Positions 43,398-57,644 are shown, numbered from the stretch's first letter. The stretch: 64,000 nucleotides of DNA from Silene conica (GCA_029255685.2 CM055311.2:21013703-21077702), one strand, 5' to 3'. Program-made: numbers and translations. The notes: generated by a model from the sequence alone, not told the origin.

Positions 43398-46300
43398 CTA
43401 CAACTTAGGAACACATCCAATTCCTATGGAATGAATGTGCCCTTCATGCTTATCACGTGGTAATGCTTTTGTGAGAGGATCAACTATGTTGTCATCCGTA
43501 GCGATCTTATCAATGAAAATCTCCTTTTGCTCCACGTAATCTCTGATTAGATGAGCTTTCCGTTGTACATGCCTAGCCTTGTTGCTAGACTTATGCTCCT
43601 TAGCTTGAAAGATGGCACCTTTATTATCACAATAAACGGTGATTGGGTCATTCGAACTAGGCACTACTGATAGTCCTTGTAAGAATTGACGCATCCATAT
43701 TGCTTCCTTAGCTGCTTCTGAGGCGGCATAGTACTCGGACTCAGTCGTAGAATCTGCTGTAACACTCTGTTTAGAACTTTTCCAGCTGACAGCAGCGCTA
43801 TTAAGAGTAAAAACGAATCCAGACTGAGATTTCGAGTCATCTCGATCCGTTTGGAAGCTAGCATCTGCGTAACCCGTGGCGCAGAGCGTCGAGTCGCCTC
43901 CGTAAGTCAATCCCCAATCTTTAGTCCTCCGTAGGTACTTAAGAATGTTTTTCACGGCCATCCAGTGTTGTTCACCTGGATGAGCTTGGAATCGACTTGT
44001 CATACTCAATGCATATGCAACGTCAGGACGTGTGCATATCATGGCATACATGATCGATCCTATTGCCGAAGCATAAGGAATCCGACTCATGCGCTCTTTC
44101 TCTTCCAATGACTTAGCTTCTTGAGTCTTGCTCAAGTGAAGCCCAGGAGTCATAGGAAGGAACCCTTTCTTGGAGTTCGTCATGCTGAATCTCTCTAGAA
44201 TCTTATCTATATAAGACTCCTGACTGAGAGACAACATCCGTCGTGATCTATCCCTGTAGATACGGATGCCCAAAATTATTCGTGCCTCTCCCAGATCTTT
44301 CATCTGGAAATGGTTTTTCAACCATGCTTTAACCGAAGATAGGAGAGGTATGTCATTCCCAATCAAGAGTATGTCATCGACATACAGTACTAGGAATACA
44401 ATCTTGCTCCCACTCGACTTGATATAGAGACATGGTTCCTCGACTGATCGAATGAATCCATTCTCTTTTATCACTTGGTCGAAGCGATGATTCCAACTCC
44501 GCGATGCTTGCTTAAGTCCATAGATGGAACGCTTAAGCTTGCAAACTTTCTTAGGATGTGCTGGATCGATAAAACCCTCGGGTTGTACCATGTACAACTC
44601 TTCCTCCAAGTAACCGTTTAAGAAGGCGGTTTTAACGTCCATTTGCCATATTTCATAATCGTGAAATGCGGCGATCGCTAAGATAATCCGAATGGAACGT
44701 AGCATGACTACGGGTGCAAAGATCTCATCGTAGTGCAAGCATGGCACTTGGGTGAAACCTTTAGCAACTAGTCTAGCCTTGTGGATATCTTGTTGTCCTT
44801 CCACGGCATGCTTTATTTTGTAAAGTCATTTGCATTGAAGGGGACGTACTTTTGTAGGTAGGTCCACAAGATCCCACACGTTTTTCTCATACATGGAGTC
44901 CATCTCGGATTGCATGGCTTCTAGCCATAGCTTTGAGTCAGAACTGGTCATGGCACCTTTATAGGTTGTGGGTTCATTACCCTCTAGGAGTAAGACGTCA
45001 TCTATATCACGTTCCTCGACCATACCAATGTATCTGTCCGGAGGAATAGAGACTCTTCCCGACCTCCTAGGTTCCTCAGGGATATCTACCGCAGCCTCGA
45101 TTGAAGGTACTGTTTCCTCCAATGGTTGCTCGGTAGTTGGTTCTTGAACCTCCGATAACTCGAAGGTTCTATTACTCGACTTGTTCTCGAGAAATTCTTT
45201 CTCTAAGAACGTCGCACTAGCCGCAACAAAAACACGTTGTTCGGTTGGCGAGTAGAATTAATGACCAAAAGTTCCCTTTGGATAGCCTATAAAGTATGTC
45301 TTGACCGATCGCGGGCCGAGCTTATCCTCGTGTCTCCACTTGACATAAGCCTCGCAGCCCCAAACCCGAATAAAGGACAAGTTAGGGATCGTTCCCTTCC
45401 ATAATTCGTATGGAGTCTTGTCAACAGCTTTAGACGGACTTCGGTTAAGAATTAGAGCGGCTGACAAAAGAGCATAGCCCCACAATGAATCAGGCACAAC
45501 GGTGTGACTCATCATGGATCGAACCATATCAAGTAGAGTTCGATTTCTCCGTTCGGACATACCATTTAATTGTGGTGTTCCAGGTGGAGTCAACTGCAGT
45601 ACGATGCCACAGTCTTTAAGGTGTTGATCAAACTCCTGTGAAAGATACTCACCACCACGATCCGAACGTAGTGCTTTAATCTTTCTACCCAGCTGGTTCT
45701 GTACCCGATTCTGGTATTCTTTGAACTTTTCAAAGGATTCACTTTTATGTTTCATCAAGTAGACATAGCCATATCTACTCAAATCATCCGTGAAAGTGAT
45801 GAAATACCTATAGCCTTCTCGTGCGTTGATCGACATAGGGCCACATACGTCCGTATGTATGAGTCCTAATAGGTCGGCAGCGCGCATTCCAACACCTTTG
45901 AAGGAAATACGAGTCATTTTGCCGATGAGACATGATTCACACGTGTCATATGATTCGAAATCAAAGGGCGATATTGCTCCATTCTGTATGAGCTGTTTTA
46001 CGCGTTTCTCATTTATGTGTCCCATACGACAATGCCATAGGTAAGTTTGATCTTTGTCACCTACCTTTAATCTCTTGTTATTCACATGTAATATCTCGGT
46101 AGTTTGATCTAAAACATAAATTCCATTCATGGAAACTGCCTTGCCATAAATCATATTGTGTAAGGAGAAAATACAGCTATTATTCTCTATTACAAATGAA
46201 AAACCGAGTTTGTCAAGTGCAGAAACTGAAATAATGTTTTTGGACAAACAAGGAACATAATAACAGTTATATAAAAATAACTCGAATCCACTTGGAAGCT

Positions 46301-47429
46301 GGATCACGTATGTTCCCTTCGAGACTGCAGCAACGCGTGCTCCATTCCCGACACGCAGGTCCACCTCACCCTTGATTAGGGGTTCTTGGTTTCGGAGGCC
46401 CTGCACATGATTACATAGATGAGAACCACAACCAGTATCAAGTACCCAAGTTCCGCAACTTGCATGGTTAATCTCAATCATGTGAATAAAAGAAGAAGAA
46501 GACATACCAACAGGAGTAACGCGACCTGCCTTAATGTCCTCGCGATACACGGGGCATGAGCGCCTCCAATGCCCAGTCTTGTGGCAATGGTGACATTCCA
46601 TGCTTGTATCCTTGCTCTTTGTCTTGCCCTGTGAGTTGCTCGACTCACCTGGCCCACTCTTAGTAAATCCTGGTTTCTTGAACCTGGGCTTACCTACTAC
46701 TAGGTCGCCCTGAGCTTTAGCCTTCCCTTTACCTTTTCCCTTACTGGAGATCATGAGAACATCCTGCTTCATGCTCCCACTTAATTTCAGATCCTTCTCA
46801 GTCTGTACGAGAAGGGAGTGGAGCTCATGAGGAGTCTTCTTCATGTCGTTCATGTAGTAGTTGGCCCTAAAGAGGGCGAACCCATCATGAAGCGAATGAA
46901 GCATACTATCAACGATTATGTTCTCACTGATCTTGCAGTTTAGGGTCTCCAGTTTCTCGATATTCTCAATCATGTTGAGAATATGTGGGCTAACAGCTTG
47001 GCCCTTCTGGAGTTTCGCCTCAAAGAAGCGACAGGTATGCTCATAAGAAACGATCCTCGGAGCTTTCGAGAATTCGTTAGTGAGCGTGGTGAAAATCTTG
47101 TTTGCACCATGGGATATGAAGCGTCTTTGCAAATTTGATTCCATTGCATAGATGAGTACGTTCTTTATCGCACCCGCTTCCATGACGAAGTCGCTATGAG
47201 CGCGAACTTCGTTAGCTCTAGCTCTAGTTCCTGGGTGTGCCGGAATGGGCTCAGTTAAATACTTAAGCTTCCCGTCAGCAATGGCAGCATTCCGTAGTGC
47301 TGCCTCCCAGTCAGAGAAGTTTGACCCATCATTCCTCAGTCTAGTAGACTGATTCATGGAGTCCATGAAGGCTTTTAGCCAGGATTCACGTGCTAGCTTG
47401 GCACTTGGCATTGGGTCTTCACCAGCCAT
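43398..47429 (-). pseudogene. Ty1/copia Gag-Pol polyprotein with two in-frame stops
   Basis: One frame of about 1344 codons from ATG at 47429. Order: gag, CCHC knuckle CHHCHKTGHWRRSC (about 277), protease LDTGCGSHLCN (about 330), pre-integrase LWHCRMGH (about 466), integrase core with HTDVCGP, SDRGGEYL and SERRNRT (about 526-625), RT with TAFLNGYLEEELYM (about 933) and YVDDILL (about 1018), RNase H with YCDNKGAIFQAKEHKSSNKA (about 1273). Stops: TAA at 45258-45260 just after the integrase GYPKGTFGH motif, and TGA at 44826-44828 before RT. Each is explained by one base change and the frame is otherwise open, so inactivation is recent or the copy moved in trans. I do not assign a copia lineage. 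Confidence 0.93.
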
Positions 47430-48759
47430 TTAGTTATACAGCAGTTTTAATGAACGTGTTCTACTCTGAAAAAGAAGATAAAACAAAACCATATAAGCAA
47501 CTTATTGTTGTGATTTAAGTCTATATTAAATTGAATTTAAACTCGCAGACTCATGCATTTATATAATTGATCTCCCTCAAGAATTATATAAATGATCCCA
47601 AGACTCAATTTCCGTATATTGATAAGCCCACAGTTTGGCTAATTCCACCGTTGGAACTCTTGGTCGATAGATTTCTGTATATCCTATCTATTAGTCCATC
47701 TCAGTCGCTAGATAGTATCGAGTGACCATGATGTTGAGATAAAATAAATCATCTGTTCCCACTTACCCGACGTAGAAGGGGTCATATTATGCCTACCGAC
47801 GAAGAAGGGATTCATGGGAGGCTGATTTATGAAGACTAATCCCAATTTTTGGTTATACGAGGAAGACCCCATCAACTTTTATTTATTCATATTTAAGTGA
47901 ACTAAAAACTAGCATATACGTGAATGAATTAAATAAAGTTTTGGCTTTACATGTGACACGTGACATCTGTATTGTCACAGAAAACTAACGCATAACCTCT
48001 ACATGAGTCAGTTTTCAGGCATGTTATAGGTGGTTTGGTTTTTAGGCGGAATATGATGCAAGTTATTATCGATGAAAGCATAAAGATAAATGCAATAAAC
48101 GTAAATAAAAGTCCTAGTGTGGCCTATCCTACCAAAATAAACATAAAACAACTTGGAATCCACCGTTGGACCCTAGAAGCTTGTCTTGATGTTCCATCTT
48201 GGTCTTGCAGCGGGAGTGAGCATCCGGTCTCCGTCTTTGGTCTTCACAAAATTACTAATTTAAATTACAAAAGTAGTCCTAGATACATTCTAATTTAAAT
48301 ACAAAACTAATTACATGGCAAAAACCCAAAACGGAGATTCAAGATCTCAAAATTACAAGCAAGACTGTGTCCCATCATTACGGTGACACAATCTTCTAAG
48401 GCCACACTAAGTTACAACCGTTTGCAAAAATAAATACGTTATTGAAAGCATTCACAAGACGATAAATAAAATGCATCAACTAAATTAAAATTCATACATG
48501 ACATAATACTGTTATTATGATTACTAAATTTTACCAAACCATCTTTTAAGATTAAAATTATGTGACTATACCGCTTTAATCACCAATTTTAATAAACATA
48601 TAATCCATTATTTTAAACTGTTTTAAAACAATATGTATCAAACGAGGGTGAACCGTTTCACAAAAATAATATATTATTTCCGTATACAGTATATTATTTT
48701 AGGCCATGTGAAAATAAGAAACAAGTTATTTTCGAAAAAGAAAGCCTGAAAGATTAGCA

Positions 48760-49074
48760 CTCGACCGAGCAACAGGGGCACTCGATCGAGTGTCAGTGTC
48801 ACTCGATCGAGTGCAGCAGGGGCTCGATCGAGTGACTCGTTAAAACGCAAACGCAGCACTTTGAAATCAAAACAAGTTTATATCTTGGATTTAAAACGTG
48901 TAAATCATAAAATAAACAACAACAAAAGATTCACATATTGCTAAAAATATGGATTAATTAACAATATGCAAATAAGAATCGAAAACAAGATCGATTACAA
49001 CCCAAAAACCACACGCATGAAGCCTGGTACGAGGACACTCGATCGAGTGCTACAGATACTCGATCGAGTGTCGA
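48760..49074 (-). repeat. CTCGATCGAG palindromes in the copia leader
   Basis: Four motifs at 48760-48838 (ACTCGACCGAGC, then three CTCGATCGAG) and two more plus TCGAG at 49037-49074. They lie between the primer-binding site and gag, in non-coding DNA (47430-49160) that otherwise shows nothing. Confidence 0.9.
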
Positions 49075-49145
49075 GGCAGAATGCATCGAATTTTCAAAAT
49101 TTTTAAATCTTACGAAAAACACAATTGTAAAATTTCATTGCCATA

Positions 49146-49158
49146 GGCTCTGATACCA
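49146..49158 (-). other. Primer-binding site of the copia element
   Basis: Element-sense TGGTATCAGAGCC, complementary to the initiator tRNA-Met 3' end, two bases inside the 5' LTR. Confidence 0.92.
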
Positions 49159-50195
49159 CTTGTGGGGAATAAAACGTGTATTCGCCCTATACTTGCAGGA
49201 TTATAATGAAAAATACAATCGTGAATATGGTCATAAGATTAAAAGATATGAAAAAGAGTACAACCTTTAGTCCTTGCGCGAAAGGCCTAAGAACAGGAAT
49301 TAACACAAATTCCCTCCTATAACTTGCACCCAAGACTTAGAATGAGACGTTGCCGCGTGTGCTAGAAATCCTCTCCAACTGCCTTGCAATATCGGGAGAG
49401 CCTTTTGAGTTTTAGATGTGAGATCTGGGTTATGGGAGAAGAATGCTCTCAAACCCTAATTTTCTTGAGATTTGTTTAAACAGTGAAACAAGAGTATCTG
49501 ACATAAGGAGAGTCCTCCTCCTTATGTAGCTCATTCGGCCGAAATTTCTAATAGGGTAGGAGTGGGCTTTTCACTCTTACCTTATTCTAATTCGTGATTC
49601 GACCCATTTAGCTAAAATTTATTCGCGGGTTTTATTTATAAATCGTATACATGTTATCAGATATTAATGCAGTCGATGTATTAATAATGGTCTGATAAAA
49701 TTACGATATTGTATAACTACCCAAATTAATATAACTGTTTATATTAATACGCGAATACAATATTTAATTAAATATAACCGTTTATATTTAATTTTACGAA
49801 TTAATCATATAATCCGTATTAGCTAAAAATTATTTAATCCGTATTAAATAATAATCTCAACATCTTATTGACTAATTTAATAGTCAATACCTCTGACTAA
49901 CTGTTTAGTCATATCCGGCATAAATGTGATTGTATTTTCATACCTTCACATCTCTCAAACGTGTCCTATAGGTGTGACGTATAGGGACCAGTTGATCACC
50001 GCCATCCGTATGACAATAACGTCAAACTTATCTAGCAAGCCAACCGTTATTGATAAACGTGGATCAACTGATAATAATACTGAAGTATGCCCTTGTGATC
50101 CTTAAGGAGATTTAATAAGTCATTGTACTTAATTGTCAAGGACACCAGCCCCAACAATCTTATCTTTGGCACCCTCAACGACGGGTGTCAAAGAG

Positions 50196-51112
50196 AATAA
50201 AGTATAATAAAAGGAACTGTAACTCCAACTAAGGTGGTGTGGAGTGTAACTCCAATGCATGTGATATGTAATTCCAATTGACATGGAGTGTAACTCCAAC
50301 TAAGGTGGTGTGGAACTCCATTACATTTTGATTGTAACTCCGTCTCCTACAAAGTGTAACTCCACGGTATGTGGAGCTGCACTTCATACATGATGGAATT
50401 ACACTTCAGTAGATGTGGAGTAACACACCAGTGGTGGTGGAGTTACACTTCATATGTTGTGAAGTTACACATAATAAAATAAAGAGACATACAGTAAGAC
50501 TTACAATTAGACGACAAAAAAAATGAAACCAACATTGAAATATACAATAAAAATCACAACGGGAGTTACCCTGCATCGCATAAAAATGAAAATATAATTT
50601 GAAATTCAAACGGGAAAATAAAATAACAACATGCATATGAATGAGCGTTACATGAAAAAAAAAATGAAAAACACTGTAGCAAAGTGTTTTAGCAGATGAT
50701 GACTATACCTTAATAACAAAGCTTCACCGATGTTTGAATGAACTTGGATAAAAGAACTTCACCAAATGGCGTCCCGTGGAAGATGATTGAGGTTTGAATG
50801 GGTTTGTAGATTAACAAGGCTTTGAATGATGTTTGCAGAATTTTTTTCTCAGCAAGGTTGAAGAAGAATGGAAGTTTTAGAGGTTTGAGAAGGTATGGGG
50901 TTTCAGGATTTGAATGTGGAAGAGGAGAGAGACTGTAAACGTGATACAGTTTTTTATGCCAGTTTAGTAAAATGTGCATTGATTTGGTAGTTGGGTTGAA
51001 TAAAAAAAATGTACAATTTAGTTATTCTAGGTTAATCTCACCCATTCATCGTCTTAGATCCAATGTCTTATAATAGGAGTCTAGGACTCAACATAAGAAG
51101 TGAACTTGTATA
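50196..51112 (-). promoter_or_regulatory. Upstream DNA of the Ulp1-like gene, displaced by nested insertions
   Basis: This is contiguous with 32826-33138 once the nest is removed. It holds the second GTGTAACTCC array. A donor-like ATTGTAAGTC on the minus strand near 50500 could pair with the acceptor before 32825. The stretch 50710-51000 has only a doubtful minus-strand frame, and I see no clear coding sequence. It ends at the truncated LARD-B LTR. Confidence 0.4.
50210..50475. repeat. GTGTAACTCC / GGAGTTACAC repeat array, copy 2
   Basis: A direct, moderately diverged copy of 32905-33120; shared strings include ACACCAGTGGTGGTGGAGTT and CTTCATACATGATGGA. Without the nest the two copies would lie about 100 bp apart. 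Confidence 0.85.
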
Positions 51113-52038
51113 TCCTAATCCATCTGTCACTGACCTGTAGAATCTACTCCCCATTCCGGATCATCGTAGGTGTCACACGAATACACAGGGTCAACCGCGA
51201 GGTTGAGTAGGTAAAACAGATACAACATAAATAACAATATTACTGTATCCTTCTCCATCTCCATATCATTCGATCATCCACCACACCTTCACCACTTCAC
51301 ACCTCCATCACAACACACCTCCCGTCACACCACACCTCCCACGGCCATATCACAAGTCCATATCACAAGACCCATATCATAAGACCCATTTCACACCTCC
51401 CGATCTCCACAGTGAACAATAATAATAATACAATCCACAGTATAGTAATAATCAATTTTATCAAACTCGTAATAAGTATCACTTACACATTTCATGTCAT
51501 AACATGAATCATAATATATTTCCCCTACCTCAATTTTGCAGAAAGATAACCAACAGCTGCTAGAAATGTTCCACGAAGAAACCGTCACCTAAATGAATAT
51601 TATTTAACGATTAATAAATCACCACCAGCCCCCATTACATATATAGTAACAACATACTAAATATAACAACTTCCAAAAGTGGAAAGTTTCCTGTACTAGA
51701 AACTTTCCCTAAATAGAAACCTTGCCCAAAATGGCAGTACCACAAAACTATTGATCATGTCCCAATTATTAAACTTAACCATATATAAATAACTGTCACC
51801 ATACAATATCACAATATTGCCCATAACTAAATAGCAGACTAATCATAAGACTTTGATAATAAGTTACCATATACTAACAATCAATCACATTAACTACAAT
51901 ATACAATTCTAACAACAATTATTATTAAATTCAAAAGTAATAATTAATAACATAGTAATATTAGTAATCATAAGATTATTGTCCATAATACTAACCATAA
52001 TAAATAATAGTAATAATAATAGTAATAATAATAATAAC

Positions 52039-52129
<91 letters not shown>

Positions 52130-53555
52130 CACCAAAGACTCAACACTCACGACTCACTAGAACGTAAACGCAAAACACGAACAGCCCCTCCTTTAACAAC
52201 CCTCCGACAGCCCACTTCGCAGCCCTTCCGACAGCCCTTCTACCGCCTTAACCACCACCACACTACCGTGGTTGAGACCCCAGAACCACGGTGCAACCCC
52301 TGACCCAGACTACTACCCCAGACCCAACCACAACAGACCTGGACACCAGCCCCAAACACGCTGGTCACAAACCCCAAACCCAGTTCCTGCTCCTTACCCG
52401 TGTTACCCCCTCCTTGAACACACTCCCTTAGCCACCTGCCTACACCGTCGCCATAACCAACCACTTCCATCGACACTCTACACCACCCTCGACACCCTGA
52501 TGGTAACCACCTGACCTCGACACCCCCATGACCCTATGAAACAGACCTCATAACCCGAGCACAACACCCACGTTAAAACCCCTTCTTCTGCGAATATACA
52601 CGTTCCAGCCACTTTCTGAGCAAAACACGGTGCTATACCACCACCACTCACCACCCCAAACACCACCAGACAACCCACGAACACCCCACTATTACTACCC
52701 AAAGTCGAACTCAAGGACACATCAAAACGAGGCTGAACACGACACAACTACGAGCAGACTACATAGCAGAACAGAGCACGAAAAGAGTTGTCATGGTCGA
52801 CACTTAAGGGGTTGTCGTGACACCCATGATGGTCCTATGGTGAGGTGAATATAGTAGACATATAATACGTACTATAGGGATTACATATAGCGATAAGATG
52901 CAGTTATAACAGTACGAAACGAGGATGATAAATACTCACAAACCTAGTGTGAACGTTGATGGTGATACGAATCATGGCTGCCCTTGTCCCTTCCTTTCTT
53001 CTTCCCCAACTCTACACTCAGATTCCTGGTATACGGGGTATGGAGGCAGATTCGAGGGTAGGTTTTGTTTCACGCTGAAGAGGCAGAGGGGAGAGTAGGG
53101 TTTGAGAGGTTGTGTCGATGGATGGTTTGTTTGTCTATCCGTTTGTTTGTCAACGGATGGTTTATTGTTAGGGTTTGTGATGTCGTGGGTTGGTGTGGGT
53201 TTATTTTTATGGTTTGTGATGTCGTGGGTTGGTGTGAGTTTATTTTTATCCCTACCAAGCCCAAGTCCAAATATGCATATCGAACCTACCAAGCCCAAGT
53301 CCAAATATGCATATCGAAGCCCTTTATGACATAACCCGTTCGTAACCCGTAACTTAAACTCAACGAAACACGTAGCTTAAAAAGACGAGTAGTTACAATT
53401 AATTATACCCATTATGTTAACAGTAAATACGTATTGAGTAGATTATAATTATGACTCACCTCGACCAAGTATAAAATCACTCATCATTACGAATATGAAA
53501 AAAAAGAGTATGATCAATACGTCAATTACAATAATAAATATCATGATAAAAATAT

Positions 53556-53900
53556 GGGGTATTACAGTCTTCCCTCCTTAAAATGAACTTCGTCCCGAAG
53601 TTCACCATCCCATGGTCAACAACCGGGTCACTAGCCCCGTAATGACCACAAAAGGGTGACATCAGATAACGTCAGAACTAAAAGAGGTACTTCAAAACAC
53701 GACATGTTACATTCTACCCTCGGTAAGAAAACTTTGTCCCCAAAGTTAACGTATAATTAACTAATTAAAAAGGTATTTAACTAACACGATAAAGTACATA
53801 ACAGAAGTAGTCAAGATTGTCAGAACAACTAGTCATAACGTAAATCACCAAGATTTTACAATCCTATCCTCCTTAAAATATGGTTACGTCCTCGTAACCC
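53556..53900 (-). repeat. Three serial polypurine/LTR-start-like modules in LARD-B
   Basis: Module 3 (53556-53597) includes the true tract TTTTAAGGAGGGAAGAC before the LTR, module 2 is at 53704-53741, and module 1 at 53851-53900, in the same order and similar spacing as LARD-A. Confidence 0.75.
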
Positions 53901-56400
53901 CATTATAAGAATTCCAGCACATTACCCCGTCTTACCCATTATCCTATCTCATAAAAATCTCACTCTAAGTGACCAAGTATTGTACTATCATTGTCGAATC
54001 TAAGACCGAGGACAAGGGTGAGTGCACTGGCGGAATAAAACCGCGAATCAGTACTTCATCTCGATATCGATTTCAACTTATACTACAACTCAATCACCAA
54101 GGTCACACTGGACCATAAACACAATATGGCACAACGGCCAGATAACTTATAACTCGGTACCAATGACCAATCCTCATCTCGCTTTCAATATCAATATTAT
54201 CAAATATTCCATTAAAGGAACTGCTCAACATTTAGGGAATAACTCTAACATTTCATGTTCGTAATCATATTATAGAAAAGATATAAGGCAAACTTTGTTA
54301 ACGTAATTAAACATGGAACATTGACATACTTCACAAGATATACACAAATCAAGGACTAACGAGACCGTTTAACATATCTAGGTATTAATAAGTTAACAAG
54401 ATCACTTAGGTATAACTCAACTTACATCAGTTATCATGAGACTAATAAAATACATGTCTTGCAATGTAAGGGTTTATATGATGCGCAACAATTAAGCATT
54501 CGGGCAAGCTTTCATCAACACGTAAGTACAGAATTTGTCATATCATGCTAATAAGTTTATGAGTCTGATTTCATTCTACCACCTGTCAGGACTCTTCTCT
54601 GATAAATATGATTTAACATCACATACGAACATCACATCATTATTTTGAAGTCAAAACACTAGAAAGTAAGAGCGTCAGTATAATTGAAATTATTTTATAT
54701 AGAAATAAGCAAGATAACGTTATCATAAGGTAAGTTTCATATTCATATTATATGCCTACTATTAATGTTACTAATGCCATATTAGGATATCACATGGTCA
54801 CATCACATAATTCACATTTGACTAAACATTCATATGAAACTTACATAACTCACAATTTCCACCCATTTGAACATTACGTAACAATTTACACAAATTATAA
54901 TTACATATCCACTTAGCTACCTTGCAAGCTATTATAATGACTTAACTAATCATAGGAAACAGAAGCGGGTACATATCACAAGGGAATCACTCATAACAAT
55001 TTTGACAACTTAAATGGTTTGGACAGGAACTTTGCAGCAATCTAACGGAAATTGAACAACTAGGAAAAAAAATCACAATTTAACGACTCAAGAAGATTTT
55101 ACATAGCTTATCCTTTTTGGAAACGTGAACGAATATTCTAAACAATGGAGTTGGAATTATACATAAAAGTAAACACGTTTTAAATGACTTTATTTACGAA
55201 AAACATGGGTCAAAACAGAACCGTGCAGTAACAATCTGACCTGTGTCAACTAAAAGATCTATTCCTCTAAAAAATAGAACTACTATTAACGTGAAACCAA
55301 AAGTATTGTAAAAACCAACTCAGAAGATTATCCTACATAAAATTTTCATACTCAAACATGGAACGCATCTAAAATGGCATCCCGTACAAACAAGGTAACA
55401 TCCAGGAAACTTATTAAAACAATTTGGTTCGTTTACAACTTCACATTGCTTCCTCGAAGCTCAACCGTTCTTCTTCCGAAACACGTTGACATAAAAAATA
55501 AAAAATAAAAATAAAAATAAAAAAGAAATTTGGAGCATAGACATCACTTGTACTATATTAACATTCATATCTCATTTCCTCAATAATTATCATCTAGAAC
55601 ACAGTAAGGATTTCAAAACTGAATGTAGGCTTCACTAAATAACTCGATAGTTGTACATGTGTGTATAAATAAATTAGTTTCTACTTATCACGCAATTGCA
55701 ACTTATTCAAGTACGGAAATATAACTAGGAGTTACGACGATGTCACTTATTGATTACTAACTTCATCGCAAATTTTTAATGCCTATAAACGGCATAAAAT
55801 CTTAAGTACAATGTATGCAACACATAACTATATACGTTCATGGCTTAGGGTGACATATTCCGCATATCACTAGACATGGATTACTAAAACATATAATCAT
55901 AAGGTCAACCGAATTCCTCATCCTTACAAGGAGTTAAACATCAAAATTATATAATAACGATAGTCATTTAATATCAGATAATCGTATGAGCATCTCAAAA
56001 TTACCACAATCATAAGACCGCCTCACTTTTAAATATCGCTCAACAATTGCACATTCATGTTCCTGATATTTATATTCAACCATCCAGCCCAATTCACATA
56101 CTGATATCAATCATAATATCCAATAACATTATTAGCCACAGTTCACATATCACTTACCTCATTCCGTTCCTGCAACTGTTAGTGCAAGATAACTAGGTCA
56201 CTATATAATCTACCCCACTCTTCAGTTACTCTCATCGGGTTCCCGAGACAAAACCGAAAGGGCCCATGGTTTGGTGTGAGGGGGCCCCTAACTCATACCG
56301 TTCCTTTTTGGGGCTCCTATCAGTTCCATCTCGGGGTTCATTTTATTAGACTCTTCCTACGTTCATTATTATTCATTTGGTTTAGGCCTGAGGATTGTTC

Positions 56401-56412
56401 GCTCTGATACCA
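56401..56412 (-). other. Primer-binding site of LARD-B
   Basis: Element-sense TGGTATCAGAGC, matching initiator tRNA-Met, three bases after the LTR end. Confidence 0.92.
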
Positions 56413-57601
56413 CTTTGTAACACCCCCATTTATTTAAGAGCCTTTAGCAAGACATTCCCAAATAAATAGAGCTGTTACCATCTCGGAATATCCGAGGTAT
56501 TAAATAACAAAGTAAACAAACCAAAGTACTTTATATAAAAACTGATTAAATTTAAACTTGATATTACAACAACTCTGTGGTCCAAACTTTGATAAGATAA
56601 AAGTACAACTCAAGATATCTAAGTGTGGTCTAACTCTAAGTAGGTCCAAGCCATGTCTCTCTCCATGCCCAAGCTCCTAATCCATCTGTCACTGACCTGT
56701 AGAATCTACTCCCCATTCCGGATCATCGTAGGTGTCACACGAATACACAGGGTCAACCGCGAGGTTGAGTAGGTAAAACAGATACAACATAAATAACAAT
56801 ATTACTGTATCCTTCTCCATCTCCATATCATTTGATCATCCACCACACCTCCACCACTTCACACCTCCATCACAACACACCTCCCGTCACACCACACCTC
56901 CCATGGCCATATCACAAGTCCCATATCACAAGACCCATATCACAAGACCCATTTCACACCTCCCGATCTCCACAGTGAACAATAATAATAATACAATCCA
57001 CAGTACAGTAATAATCAATTTTATCAAACTCGTAATAAGTATCACTTACACATTTCATGTCATAACATGAATCATAATATATTTCCCCTACCTCAATTTT
57101 GCAGAAAGATAACAAACAGCTGCTAGAAATGTTCCACGAAGAAACCGTCACCTAAATGAATATTATTTAACGATTAATAAATCACCACCAGCCCCCATTA
57201 CATATATAGTAACAACATACTAAATATAGCAACTTCCAAAAGTGGAAAGTTTCCTGTACTAGAAACTTTCCCTAAATAGAAACCTTGCCCAAATTGGCAG
57301 TACCACAAAACTATTGATCATGTCCCAATTATTAAACTTAACCATATATAAATAACTGTCACCATACAATATCACAATATTGCCCATAATTAAATAGCAG
57401 ACTAATCATAAAACTTTGATAATAAGTAACCATATACTAACAATCAATCACATTAACTACAATATACAATTCTAACAACAATTATTATTAAATTCAAAAG
57501 TAATAATTAATAACATAGTAATATTAGTAATCATAAGATTATTGTCCATAATACTAACCATAATAAATAATAGTAATAATAATAGTAATAATAATAATAA
57601 C

Positions 57602-57644
<43 letters not shown>

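Larger units (their letters stand above)
34350..50156 (-). mobile_element. Young Ty1/copia retrotransposon, minus strand, with CACTA-2 in its 3' LTR
   Basis: The 5' LTR (element sense) is 49161-50156. The 3' LTR is 34350-34982 plus 42173-42535. Both total 996 bp, and I found a single difference (T at about 42328, C at about 49950). The TSD is ATCTT at 34345-34349 and 50157-50161. LTR ends in element sense are TGTTGGGGC...TCCCCACA. The primer site at 49146-49158 and polypurine tract at 42536-42545 abut the LTRs. The leader (47430-49160) holds CTCGATCGAG repeats and no ORF. The polyprotein has two stops. Confidence 0.95.
33139..50190 (+). mobile_element. Athila-like solo LTR, interrupted by the copia element
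   Basis: LTR segments are 33139-34349 and 50162-50190. It starts TGATACGTTC and ends GACGGGTGTCA, flanked by AAGAG at 33134-33138 and 50191-50195. No internal domain remains. Its order of parts (short A/T-rich start, palindrome cluster 33401-33509, GGATTAGGTTAAG at about 33597, GTTCGACCC near the end) parallels the Athila LTR at 17222. Confidence 0.88.

Noticed and set aside
50710-50979. 89-aa minus-strand frame as first exon of the Ulp1-like gene
   Set aside because: No recognisable motif, near-random composition, and no clear splice link; kept only as upstream DNA.
51909-52167. Poly-Leu, poly-Tyr and poly-Asn frames
   Set aside because: All three are translations of one TAA microsatellite in an LTR.
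52240-53334. Set of frames conserved at 57755-58849
   Set aside because: Apparent conservation is LTR duplication. The frames lie on both strands and overlap.
53102-53334. Cys/Val-rich 75-aa frame
   Set aside because: Derived from a TGTGATGTCGTGGGTTGGTG tandem duplication inside an LTR.
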